NCBI GenBank assembly: GCA_903911145.1
Contig: CAIWCD010000014.1
Coordinates: 210,249 to 274,248, forward strand
DNA length: 64,000 nucleotides
Source of the DNA: an uncultured delta proteobacterium
GTDB taxonomy: Bacteria > Myxococcota > Myxococcia > Myxococcales > 40CM-4-68-19
Direction of reading: 5' to 3'
The position numbers and the translations under genes are program-made. This document shows, piece by piece, positions 52,902-64,000 of this stretch. Numbering within the stretch: the first letter of the stretch is position 1; each line of letters opens with the position of its first letter. Below the pieces are notes generated by a model that was not told where the DNA came from, searched no databases, and saw only the letters and a program-made list of their open reading frames with translations.

Positions 52902-53020
52902 GCGCAATCTCCATGCACTCCCTCGGCCAAGCCGCGCCTGCTCTCGATCCGCACGGTTGTCAAGCCGCCGGGCCGCGAAGCGGCGCACTGCGCTCTCCAT
53001 TCGCGACATCCTCGTCGCGG

Positions 53021-54853
<1,833 letters not shown>

Positions 54854-54864
54854 GGCTGCTCCGA

Positions 54865-55905
54865 TCAATGCGAGGTCGCGCCGCTTGGCGCAGATGGGGC
54901 GGGCGACGTCGATGCGGGCGCGGGAACGCTCTCGACCGCACTGGGCGCGGCCTTGCGCGTCGCGGATGGCTGCGTGAGGTCGATGCCGGCGGGCATCGTT
55001 GGTGCCGGGAGCGGCGCCTGCGCGGGGGGCGCCATCCCCGGTTGCAAGAGCGGTCGATCGACCGGCCCCTCAGGCTGGAAGCGGACTGCCGCATGCACGG
55101 CGCCGCCGAGCCAGAGCGCATAGAAGATTCCCGCGCCGATCCACTTCGCGACGTTGAGGCGCTGCGCGAGCGGGTAGTCGCTGCTGGAGAATCTGCCCGT
55201 CGCGCTGTCCCGCAAACTCTCGATGAGGAGCGCGGAACCCACGCTGGTGGCGCCCGCGATCACTTCCGTGGTTGCGAGCGAGATGCCGAGCGCGCGGTCG
55301 CCGTTCTGCAGTTGGCCGATCCCGAACGGCAGGAGCGAGACCCAGAATTCGCGCTGCACGACGCGCCTCTCGACGGTCGGCGCCGACGCCATCAGCTTGC
55401 GCTGCTCGTCTTCGATCTGGTGTTGCTGTCGCGCGCGCGCCTCCTCGATCGACTGCTTGAGCCTCTCCTGCTCCTCGGCGCGACGCAGTTCGCGCAACGG
55501 CAGCAGGCGCGGCTCGGCCTCCTTCTTCACCTGCTCGAAGAACCCCACGGCCGCGGGCGGGACATAGAACGGATCGAGTTCTCCATCGGGATTGAGGAAG
55601 AGCATCTCGAGGAACGCGCGGTACGCCTCGCCCTTCTTGCCCTGGTAGAAATCGGCGAGCCCGAGCAGCCGGTAGGCCTCGGCGCGCAGCTCTCCCGACT
55701 CGAAGACGGTCGCGTCGATGAGATGGTTGAGCAGCTTCGACGCGCTTGGATAGTCGCCGTACTCGAAGAACGAGCGGGCCTTGCGCATCCCCTCGACCGA
55801 CGTTTCCGCGGCGGTCTGCGCCTGCGCTCGAGGAGAAAACGCGGTGAGCGCGAGCAGCAGCGCGGCGAGAAGCCCCTTCGCGATGCGAGCGGCGATGCGG
55901 TTCAT
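54865..55905 (-). CDS. Exported TPR-like membrane protein
   Basis: 346 residues with a signal peptide (GLLAALLLALTAFSPRAQAQ). Residues about 33-125 are TPR-like (ARSFFEYGDYPSASKLLNHL, YRLLGLADFYQGKKGEAYRA) with the FLNPDGELDPFYVPP motif common in myxobacterial envelope proteins, then a coiled coil (about 135-170), two probable membrane helices (about 190-265) and a Pro/Ala-rich tail. Its start overlaps the kinase stop by four bases, so they probably form one unit. Function unknown. Confidence 0.75.
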   Translation of the reverse strand: MNRIAARIAKGLLAALLLALTAFSPRAQAQTAAETSVEGMRKARSFFEYGDYPSASKLLNHLIDATVFESGELRAEAYRLLGLADFYQGKKGEAYRAFLEMLFLNPDGELDPFYVPPAAVGFFEQVKKEAEPRLLPLRELRRAEEQERLKQSIEEARARQQHQIEDEQRKLMASAPTVERRVVQREFWVSLLPFGIGQLQNGDRALGISLATTEVIAGATSVGSALLIESLRDSATGRFSSSDYPLAQRLNVAKWIGAGIFYALWLGGAVHAAVRFQPEGPVDRPLLQPGMAPPAQAPLPAPTMPAGIDLTQPSATRKAAPSAVESVPAPASTSPAPSAPSGATSH

Positions 55906-57884
55906 GGAGCCGTGCCTTGCGTGAGCTGGAGGTAGTCGATGGGGATCTGCCGGCCGGCCTGCAGCGTGACGTGGCCTGCTCTGTCGCCGACGGTGAGCAG
56001 CACGTCGCGCATCGGCCGATCGGTCATCGTGAGTTCGTGCGTCGGGAGTTCGCGCGCTGTGCCCATCGGGACGCCATCGATGAGCACCTGCGCGTCCGAT
56101 GGCGCGGCGGGCACGCTCAACCGCGCTGGGCGCGGCTTGCCCGGCTCGAGCGTGTAGCGCGTCTGCCCGGGCTCGACGTTGATCGTCTGCGTTCCGTCGA
56201 GGCAGCAGAGGTGGCTGACGGTGACTCGATGCGGTCCGGGCGCGAGCGCGACGTCCACGCTCTGGCTCTCGCCGACGAGGTTGCCGTCGACGATGACCTG
56301 CGCCCAGACCCAGTGGACGTTGAGAGTGGCTTTGATGAGCGGGCCGCTGCTCCTGGGAACGAGCGCTGGTGCGGTCCCGACGCCCCCGATAACGCCAGCG
56401 CCCGGCGTGCTCTCCGATCTTCTGTGGGCGCTCTCGCTTTGCGTTCTCGGATCGGCAGTGGCGACCTGCTCGCCGCTGCTCCTGTGCGCGCGCGCGTCAC
56501 TGCTCGGCAGCGTTGATGCTCCGCGTTCGCTCTTCGGTCTCGATGCGGTCGCGAGCGGCGCCGCAAGCTCCTCTCGATGCAGGTCTCGCGCCTGCAGGTC
56601 GCGCGCGTCTGCTTCCGTCTGCGCGAGTGCGTGGGCCTCGCTCTCCCGCAGCGTCCGAGCGCGCGCCTCGACTTGCGCCAATTCGTGCGCCTGCTGCGCT
56701 CCTCTCTCGCTGCTCGAGCGAGATGCCGCATGTCCGAGTTGCACGGCAATGAGCGTCGCGATGAGAGCCGCGCCGAGGCAGACGCCGGCCTGCTTCGCTC
56801 GCTTGACCCTGCGGGCGCGCTGCCGGATCAGCGCCACCTTCTGTGCTGCGATCGCGTTGTCGGGATCGAGAGCGAGCGCGCGGGAGTAGGCGGAGAGCGC
56901 GATCGCGGTTCTCCGCTCCTGCAGCGCCGACTCTCCTTGCGCGAGGCTGCGAGCGACCAGTCGTTCCCGCAATCGCTGTGCGGCCGCTTCCGGCGGCTTG
57001 CTGCAGACAAACGCGGCCAACTCTGCCTGGGGGGCGTCGATGCCGGACTCGGCGAGCAGCGCGATCAATTCTCGCTTCGCATCCGTCGCGCTCTGGATCC
57101 GCTGCTCGCGATCTCTCTCGAGCAGACGCGAGATCACGCGCGCCAGACCGTCGCTCACCGACGCGCGCAGCGAGCGTGGATCGGTGGGCCGCCCCTCGAG
57201 GATCTGCCGCAGCAGCGCCGCGGGCGTCTGCGCCTGGAACGGAAGCGCGCCGCATGAGAGCCAGTAGAGCAGCGTGCCGAGCGAGAAGAGATCGGCGCGC
57301 GGATCGGCCGGCTTCCCCTCGATCGTCTCCGGCGCGAGATGCGCGGGTGAGCCGAGGATCGCGCCCGTCGTCGTGAACTTCTCGTCGGGATCGAGCAGCG
57401 AGGCGATGCCGAAGTCGGTCAACTTGATCACGCCGTCGTCGCGCACCATCACGTTCTCGGGCTTGAGATCGCGGTGGACGACGCTGGCCGCATGCGCATG
57501 CTCGAGAGCATCGGCGAGCGCGAGAGCGGCGCAGGCCGCGAGTTCGGGCGGATCGAATGGATGGGCCTCGGCGAACGCGCGCAGAGACGCGCCAGGAATG
57601 AACTCGGTGACGAGATAGGAGGGCTGCGCCTCGGGGCCGGAGAAGTCGTAGACGTCGAGAATGTGCGGATGGTGCAGGCGCGCCACCGCGTGGGCCTCGC
57701 GGTCGAATCGCCGCCGGATCTCCTCTCGCGCGAGCAGATGCGCGTGGAGCACCTTGACCGCCACCGTGCGCCGCAGCTGCGTATCGAAGCCACGCCAGAC
57801 CACGGCCATCCCGCCTTGACCGACCTGCTCGTCAAGACGATAGCGGCCGAGTTGAGGCGGATTCACGCGTTGCCCCTGGCGCAC
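55902..57884 (-). CDS. PEGA-domain Ser/Thr protein kinase
   Basis: 660-residue membrane kinase of the bacterial Hanks type. The kinase domain occupies about 14-270: GQGGMAVVW loop, Lys44 in VAVKVLH, catalytic HRDLKPENVM, DFGIAS and a SPAHLAPE activation end. A linker (about 275-365) leads to a membrane helix (about 370-392), an Ala/Arg/Glu-rich coiled region and C-terminal PEGA-like repeats (about 540-660: VIVDGNLVGESQSVDVALAP, QVLIDGVPMGTARELPTHEL) outside the cytoplasm. All catalytic residues are present. It lies upstream of a TPR protein and a sigma-54 activator in one direction, suggesting one pathway. Confidence 0.92.
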   Translation of the reverse strand: MRQGQRVNPPQLGRYRLDEQVGQGGMAVVWRGFDTQLRRTVAVKVLHAHLLAREEIRRRFDREAHAVARLHHPHILDVYDFSGPEAQPSYLVTEFIPGASLRAFAEAHPFDPPELAACAALALADALEHAHAASVVHRDLKPENVMVRDDGVIKLTDFGIASLLDPDEKFTTTGAILGSPAHLAPETIEGKPADPRADLFSLGTLLYWLSCGALPFQAQTPAALLRQILEGRPTDPRSLRASVSDGLARVISRLLERDREQRIQSATDAKRELIALLAESGIDAPQAELAAFVCSKPPEAAAQRLRERLVARSLAQGESALQERRTAIALSAYSRALALDPDNAIAAQKVALIRQRARRVKRAKQAGVCLGAALIATLIAVQLGHAASRSSSERGAQQAHELAQVEARARTLRESEAHALAQTEADARDLQARDLHREELAAPLATASRPKSERGASTLPSSDARAHRSSGEQVATADPRTQSESAHRRSESTPGAGVIGGVGTAPALVPRSSGPLIKATLNVHWVWAQVIVDGNLVGESQSVDVALAPGPHRVTVSHLCCLDGTQTINVEPGQTRYTLEPGKPRPARLSVPAAPSDAQVLIDGVPMGTARELPTHELTMTDRPMRDVLLTVGDRAGHVTLQAGRQIPIDYLQLTQGTAP

Positions 57885-58019
57885 CGTGGTGCGTCGTGGA
57901 TGACATGCTCATGCGCTGCGGTGCAGCCGCTCGCTCACTCGGGCGGTGCGACATCGATGACGCGAACGGCGCGCGAGAGTAGCAGTGGTGGCGGATGCGA
58001 CCAAGCTCCGTGCGAAGCG

Positions 58020-58682
58020 CTACCTGCGGGCGGCGCTGCGGACGCGCGCAAGCAGAATCCGCAGGAGCTCTGCTGGATCGTGCGGTGCTCCAGTCGGCGC
58101 AGCAGGCACCACCGGGCGTGCCTCTGCGCGTGGCGGCAGAGGAGTCGGTGCGACCGGAGGAGCTCCCGGCGAGGTGCGGAAGATCGCACGCGCGGCGCGG
58201 CTTGAGCGGGCCTCTCGAGCAGGAGGAGGCGAACTCGGAGGAGGGGCCGCGCCCAACTCGGGAGCCCGCGCGAGACCATCGTCGAGTGCACGCGAGCCAG
58301 GCGGGGCGAGGCCAAACAGCTCGACGAGGCGATCTCGCAGGAGCTCGTTTTCCGGCTGCGCGCCGACCGCGAGCCGATAGGCGCGCACGGCATCCGCATA
58401 GCGCCCGGCCGCTGCGAACACCTCGCCGCGCTCGGCATCCGTGAGCTTCAGATCGGACGTCTGATCCGGCAGCGGCTCGGTGGCGCGGCGTCGATGGACC
58501 AGCTCGCTGGGTTGCAAGAGGGAGCGGACCGCTTCAGTGCGCTGGCGCAGCCGCTCATCTTCGGGATGATCAGAGGAGAGCCGCTCGAAGATATCGACCG
58601 CCATCAGCAGATCGCCGCGCCGCACCGCCCGCTCCGCGCGCGCCTCCAGCTTTTCGTCCGGACTCTCCTCCATGCCCGACAC
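58020..58682 (-). CDS. Cytoplasmic TPR-like protein
   Basis: 220 residues, no signal peptide. Two TPR-like units (about 8-45, EARAERAVRRGDLLMAVDIF; about 75-115, GEVFAAAGRYADAVRAYRLA) are followed by a Pro/Ala/Arg-rich disordered tail. It lies 135 bases upstream of the kinase gene on the same strand and could be an adaptor. A second ATG three codons in is equally possible. No family assigned. Confidence 0.65.
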   Translation of the reverse strand: MSGMEESPDEKLEARAERAVRRGDLLMAVDIFERLSSDHPEDERLRQRTEAVRSLLQPSELVHRRRATEPLPDQTSDLKLTDAERGEVFAAAGRYADAVRAYRLAVGAQPENELLRDRLVELFGLAPPGSRALDDGLARAPELGAAPPPSSPPPAREARSSRAARAIFRTSPGAPPVAPTPLPPRAEARPVVPAAPTGAPHDPAELLRILLARVRSAARR

Positions 58683-58745
58683 GAAATGCCCTGCGGTGCG
58701 CCCGTGTCAACCCCTCATGCGTGCAGCTGCTGTCCGATGTGAACG

Positions 58746-58769
58746 CGGCAGCGTCAAGGCGCGCTGCCG
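58746..58769. terminator. 8-bp hairpin downstream of the mannosyltransferase-like gene
   Basis: cggcagcg at 58746-58753 pairs with cgctgccg at 58762-58769, loop eight bases, in the 152-base gap that follows the minus-strand gene ending at 58835. No T run follows in either direction, so it may be a weak terminator or chance in this GC-rich sequence. Confidence 0.3.
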
Positions 58770-58834
58770 TGCCGCTGGATTCACAGATTCGCGCCGACGG
58801 GCCACCAGCGCCGCGCCAGGGCCCAGCAGGTGTT

Positions 58835-60649
58835 TCAGGGAATGCAGACGTTCCGATAGATGTGGATCTCTGGACCACCTCTCGACATGCCTCCGAGCGG
58901 ATCGGTCAGTGGCGCGAAGAAACTGTCGTAGGGATCGATGGTCGCATCGCACGACAGGAAGCCTGGTGAGATGACCTGCTCGTCGCGAAAGCAGCGTGGA
59001 TCAAGCGTGCGCGCCGAGCCCTGGCGGCCGAGTCGCTTGCAGGGCAGCACTGCGCGCGCCTGGGCGACGAAGCGAGAGGGCGTTGCGTACTTGCTCATCT
59101 GGCTTTCGTTTGCGAGCCGCGACCAGCCTTGTCGACCGCTCGCGACCATGCCGCGCCAGTCGCGCGTGTCGGACGAGAGCTTCGGAACGGCCGCTTGCAG
59201 AGACGTCGGCAGCGAGCGGTTGCAGGCGTCGAGAACGCCAGGCTCCACTGCTTGCACCTGCTCAGCGATCCACCCGTCGCTCGAGACGCTCGCAGTGGGG
59301 CCCTGCGCGAGCAACCACGCGGCGGCGACGTCGCGGGTGTCGTCCTGCGAGAGCAGGTGATCGAAGCGCACGAGGCGAACGGCGGGAGGAACGAGGGCCA
59401 GCAGGCACAACGCGAGCGCACCGACGCAGGCGACAACTCGTGAGCGCGCGATCGCGGGCGATGCCCCGGCTTCGGAGAGCGCGGGCGAAGCTGCGGAGGG
59501 GCCGCCCTGCAGGGCTCGCGACCACACGGTTGCCAGCGAGAGCGTGAGCCCAATCGCGAGAGCCGGGAGCATCGGCGACCCATAGCGAACGAAGAGCAGT
59601 CGAGACGCGGCGACTTCGCAGAAGAACGCGAGCACCGTGACGGCAAGCGTGATCCCGATTTCGCGATCGCGGCGAAACGCGAGCCAGAGTCCGAACAGCG
59701 CGAGCGCGAGGCCGATCAATCCGAAGGCGAGTGGGAGGGTGACGGTCGAGTGGAAAATCCATCCCGCCGGCGTGTGCGCATCGACGTCGAAGGGCTCGAA
59801 GCTGTGCCCACTGGTGTCGTAGCGAAAGCCGTGGCTGAGCAGGCTCGCCCTGAGTTCTGAGGGGTGGAGGACGCTGCGTGGCGAAAGCAGAAACAGTCCC
59901 ACGAGTGCAGAGGCGGGGCCGAGGATCAGTGCGGTGATTCCGGAACGCGCGAGCTTCTCGATGCCCTGCTTGCGCTCGCGAAGAACGAGAAAAAAACCCG
60001 CGGTGGCGCAGGGTGCGATCAGACCGGCTGCGGAATATTTGATTCCGAAGGCAGCTCCTGCGACGGCGCAGGCAACGAGCCAGAGCCTCGGAGATTCCTG
60101 GAGCGCGCGAATCAGCAGATACACCGCAAGCGCAATCAACGCGCAGAGCGTTGCATCGCTCACGCCAAAATGTCCGTCGCGGCCCGCGACGTAGTTGCAC
60201 CCGAGCACCAGCGCGCCCAGCCCTGGCGCGGCCGCGCGCATTTCTGTGGGAACCAGTCGGCGCGCACTCAGACCGGTCAGCGCGCAAGCAGCTACGCCCA
60301 TCACCGCAGAAAAGCCGCGTCCCGCCAGCAGCAACGCAAGCGGGCGCTCGGCGAAGAGACAGCCAAGGTTCACTTCGACATGCGTCCAGGAGGACAAGAC
60401 GAACCCCTCGAGACGCTCGAGCAGATGGATGATGAAGAAGAATCCCTCCGGCCACCCCTCGGGCAGATGCGAGAATGGGGGCAGTCCAGCGAAGTAGTTG
60501 AGCGCGACGGTGACGAAGATCTCTTCGTCGGGGCGCCCGCGCGGCGTCGACGATGCGAACTCGATTCCCTTCAATCGAAGCGCGAGCGCGAGCAGCAGCG
60601 CGCTGGCTGTAAACAGAGGCGCATAGAGTCGAGACAGGCGGTGTTTCAT
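58835..60649 (-). CDS. Membrane glycosyltransferase, PMT/ArnT-like
   Basis: 604-residue polytopic membrane protein with about ten hydrophobic helices. I use ATG 60649, with GGGGAG three bases upstream. The first periplasmic loop contains GRPDEEIFVTVALNYFAG, with the acidic pair that is common in lipid-linked-sugar (GT39/GT83, PMT-type) transferases, and later YVAGRDGHFGVSDATLC and the GIKYSAAGLI segment. The C-terminal part (about 450-604) is a soluble domain with several cysteines. The likely donor is a polyprenyl-phosphate sugar; acceptor unknown. Confidence 0.75.
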   Translation of the reverse strand: MKHRLSRLYAPLFTASALLLALALRLKGIEFASSTPRGRPDEEIFVTVALNYFAGLPPFSHLPEGWPEGFFFIIHLLERLEGFVLSSWTHVEVNLGCLFAERPLALLLAGRGFSAVMGVAACALTGLSARRLVPTEMRAAAPGLGALVLGCNYVAGRDGHFGVSDATLCALIALAVYLLIRALQESPRLWLVACAVAGAAFGIKYSAAGLIAPCATAGFFLVLRERKQGIEKLARSGITALILGPASALVGLFLLSPRSVLHPSELRASLLSHGFRYDTSGHSFEPFDVDAHTPAGWIFHSTVTLPLAFGLIGLALALFGLWLAFRRDREIGITLAVTVLAFFCEVAASRLLFVRYGSPMLPALAIGLTLSLATVWSRALQGGPSAASPALSEAGASPAIARSRVVACVGALALCLLALVPPAVRLVRFDHLLSQDDTRDVAAAWLLAQGPTASVSSDGWIAEQVQAVEPGVLDACNRSLPTSLQAAVPKLSSDTRDWRGMVASGRQGWSRLANESQMSKYATPSRFVAQARAVLPCKRLGRQGSARTLDPRCFRDEQVISPGFLSCDATIDPYDSFFAPLTDPLGGMSRGGPEIHIYRNVCIP

Positions 60650-60818
60650 CTGCTCCCCGATGGGCGTCATCGCGTCGAATCCCGCGTGCTCGCGTGGAGG
60701 CACCGTTTGGCGACAATTCGAGCGCTCGGCTCTCTACACGGTTGGAGTCGCGACGACCACTCCGTTCGCCCGGGCCGCCGATCGCCTCCCGAGTGAAGAG
60801 TGGAATCCCTGGGACAAG

Positions 60819-61913
60819 TCACCCACCCAGGCGCGCGCTTGCCTCGGGCAGCAGCCCCTTCGCACGCCCCTCCCGCGCGAGCAGCGCGAGCCCCTCGACG
60901 GCGCTCGGCTGCGTTGGCGTGAAGCCCAGCGCGCGAAGTCTCCGCGTATCGAAGTATCGGTCGGCCGAGAACTGCTCGAGCAGCTCAGGTCCGAGCTGCG
61001 GCGGCGGCACGGGCGGCGAGCCCTGGAACGCGGAGAGCCACGCGCGCGCGAGTCGGCGGTTGAGCGGGCCCCAGAACATCCACATGGGAAGTCGGCGCAG
61101 GATCCAGAGCAGCAGTCGAGCCGGTGCGGGCGAGTAGGGGAGCGCGCCGGCCTCTCGCGTGCCCGCAGCGAGCAGCAGCGCGCGGGTCAGCTCCTCGAGC
61201 GGCAGCGGCGCGTCGTCGGCGACATTGAACGCGCGCCCATCGTGCGCGGTGAGTCCCGCATCACCGCTGACGAGCAGCAGCGCAGCCCGCGCGACATCGA
61301 TTGCGTGCACGGCATGCACGATCGGCCCACGCCGCGGAACCCAGAGCGAGCGTCCGGCCCGCGCCGCGAGCGCCGCGATCACGAGCGAGGCCTGCATCCC
61401 GCGACGCTGCCGCGGACCATAGGTGAGCGCTGGCCGGAGCACGGCCAGCTTGAGCCCGCGCAGTCTCCGCGTGCGAAACGCCTCCTGCTCGATCTCCCAG
61501 CGCAGCTCTCCTTCGGCGTCGACCGGAGCCTTCAGATCTCCCTCGTCGCAGGGAAGGTTGCGCGGCCGCCCATAGACGCTGCAGCTCGAGAGCAGCAGCA
61601 GCGGAGCCCCGCCCGAGAGCGCCGCGGTGCAGGCTGCGCGAATCGAGGCGAGCGCTTCGTCGCGGCTTGACGTGTCGCGCGGAAAGGCGCAATGGGCGAC
61701 GACCTGCGCCGAGCGGGCCAGTTCGGCCAGCGCCAGCGCTCCCTCAGCCTGATCGATCTGCAGCAGCGAAACGCTCGCGCCCGCGCTCCGCGCCGCTTCG
61801 CACGCTGCACCGGGCCGATCGACCGCACGCACGTCCCAGCCCGCCGCCGCGAACTCCTCACACAAGTGCGAGCCGAGCATTCCTCCTGCGCCGGTGATGA
61901 CGATCGATCTCAT
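60819..61913 (-). CDS. NAD-dependent epimerase/dehydratase family protein
   Basis: 364-residue extended short-chain dehydrogenase. Nucleotide-binding GAGGMLGSHLCEEF is at the N terminus (TGxxGxxG), the active-site tyrosine lies in LSSCSVYGRPRNL (the lysine of the YxxxK pattern is not conserved, which is odd), and ALTYGPRQRRGM, IVHAVHAIDVARAALLL and FNVADDAPLPLEEL follow as in 3-beta-HSD/UDP-sugar epimerase proteins. Substrate not assignable. I chose the ATG at 61913, where the fold begins; twelve codons upstream would be added by an earlier start. It diverges from lon with 183 bases between. Confidence 0.82.
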   Translation of the reverse strand: MRSIVITGAGGMLGSHLCEEFAAAGWDVRAVDRPGAACEAARSAGASVSLLQIDQAEGALALAELARSAQVVAHCAFPRDTSSRDEALASIRAACTAALSGGAPLLLLSSCSVYGRPRNLPCDEGDLKAPVDAEGELRWEIEQEAFRTRRLRGLKLAVLRPALTYGPRQRRGMQASLVIAALAARAGRSLWVPRRGPIVHAVHAIDVARAALLLVSGDAGLTAHDGRAFNVADDAPLPLEELTRALLLAAGTREAGALPYSPAPARLLLWILRRLPMWMFWGPLNRRLARAWLSAFQGSPPVPPPQLGPELLEQFSADRYFDTRRLRALGFTPTQPSAVEGLALLAREGRAKGLLPEASARLGG

Positions 61914-61999
61914 CGACGCGAGAGTCCTCCGCACGCCTGCGTCGCGCAAGCAAATCGGAAGCAGGCCCGGCGCGCGCGAAATTTATGCGCGAAGGGAAG

Positions 62000-62027
62000 T
62001 TGCTACGCGGACGACAGTGACTATTGT
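62000..62027 (+). promoter_or_regulatory. Candidate promoter of lon
   Basis: TTGCTA at 62000-62005 and TATTGT at 62022-62027, spacer 16 bases, in the divergent gap. Transcription would begin near 62034, about 63 bases before the GTG start. No heat-shock (CTTGAA / CCCCAT) elements are evident. Confidence 0.35.
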
Positions 62028-62096
62028 GGCTTCATCGAGTCGCGCGTGTTGCGCGGCTCACCGCAGCAAATCGGCAGCCGAAAGGGGCTCCACACC

Positions 62097-64000
<1,904 letters not shown>

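Overview
The window is GC-rich (about two thirds G+C by eye), has tightly packed genes and contains no rRNA, tRNA, insertion sequence or CRISPR array that I can recognise. It looks like a flagellated, Gram-negative bacterium of the Myxococcota / former Deltaproteobacteria. The clues are many lipoproteins, a DUF4476 protein, Cys-rich modules of the CASNACVDGVCC kind, a PEGA-type Ser/Thr kinase beside a sigma-54 activator with an FHA-like and a GAF domain, and a large sigma-54-style flagellar operon. The phylum is inferred from gene content only.

Layout. (1) 97-13649, minus strand: a flagellar operon read flgB-flgC-fliE-fliF-fliG-fliH-fliI-(secreted coiled-coil gene where fliJ is expected)-fliK-flgD-flgE-flbD-motA-motB. 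It covers the rod, MS ring, C ring, export ATPase, hook and stator. (2) 13810-20176: a secreted TPR protein coupled to a FleQ-type sigma-54 activator without a sensory domain, a divergent PAS-GAF-PAS histidine kinase, and a membrane diguanylate cyclase. The control region carries two good sigma-54 promoters and TGACGTCA palindromes that recur upstream of flgB. (3) 20321-25361: a SpoIID/LytB protein, a GNAT acetyltransferase, mutL and a TPR probable lipoprotein. (4) 25422-42308: an alpha-glucan region. GH57 branching enzyme, DUF4912 and a TPR/TolA-like protein lie on the minus strand. A seven-gene plus-strand operon encodes a lipoprotein isoamylase, a maltoporin-like barrel, a lipoprotein alpha-amylase with CBM20, MalK, a fused binding protein-MalF permease, MalG and a Cys-rich lipoprotein. 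(5) 42363-50619: uvrA, a DUF4476 lipoprotein, lnt and several envelope proteins of unknown role. (6) 50656-58682, minus strand: a probable signalling/envelope cluster with lipoproteins, the FHA-like/GAF sigma-54 activator, a TPR membrane protein and the PEGA kinase. (7) 58835-64000: a mannosyltransferase-like membrane protein, an NAD-dependent epimerase and the start of lon, cut by the window edge.

The most interesting points are as follows. Region 4 looks like a compact surface starch-utilisation operon, in which the solute-binding protein is fused to its permease and a large Cys-rich lipoprotein of unknown role closes the operon. The flagellar control region has repeated TGACGTCA sites placed like enhancers for sigma-54 promoters. 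FliK contains about seven copies of a 120-bp tandem repeat, and fliJ appears to be replaced by a secreted alanine-rich coiled-coil protein.
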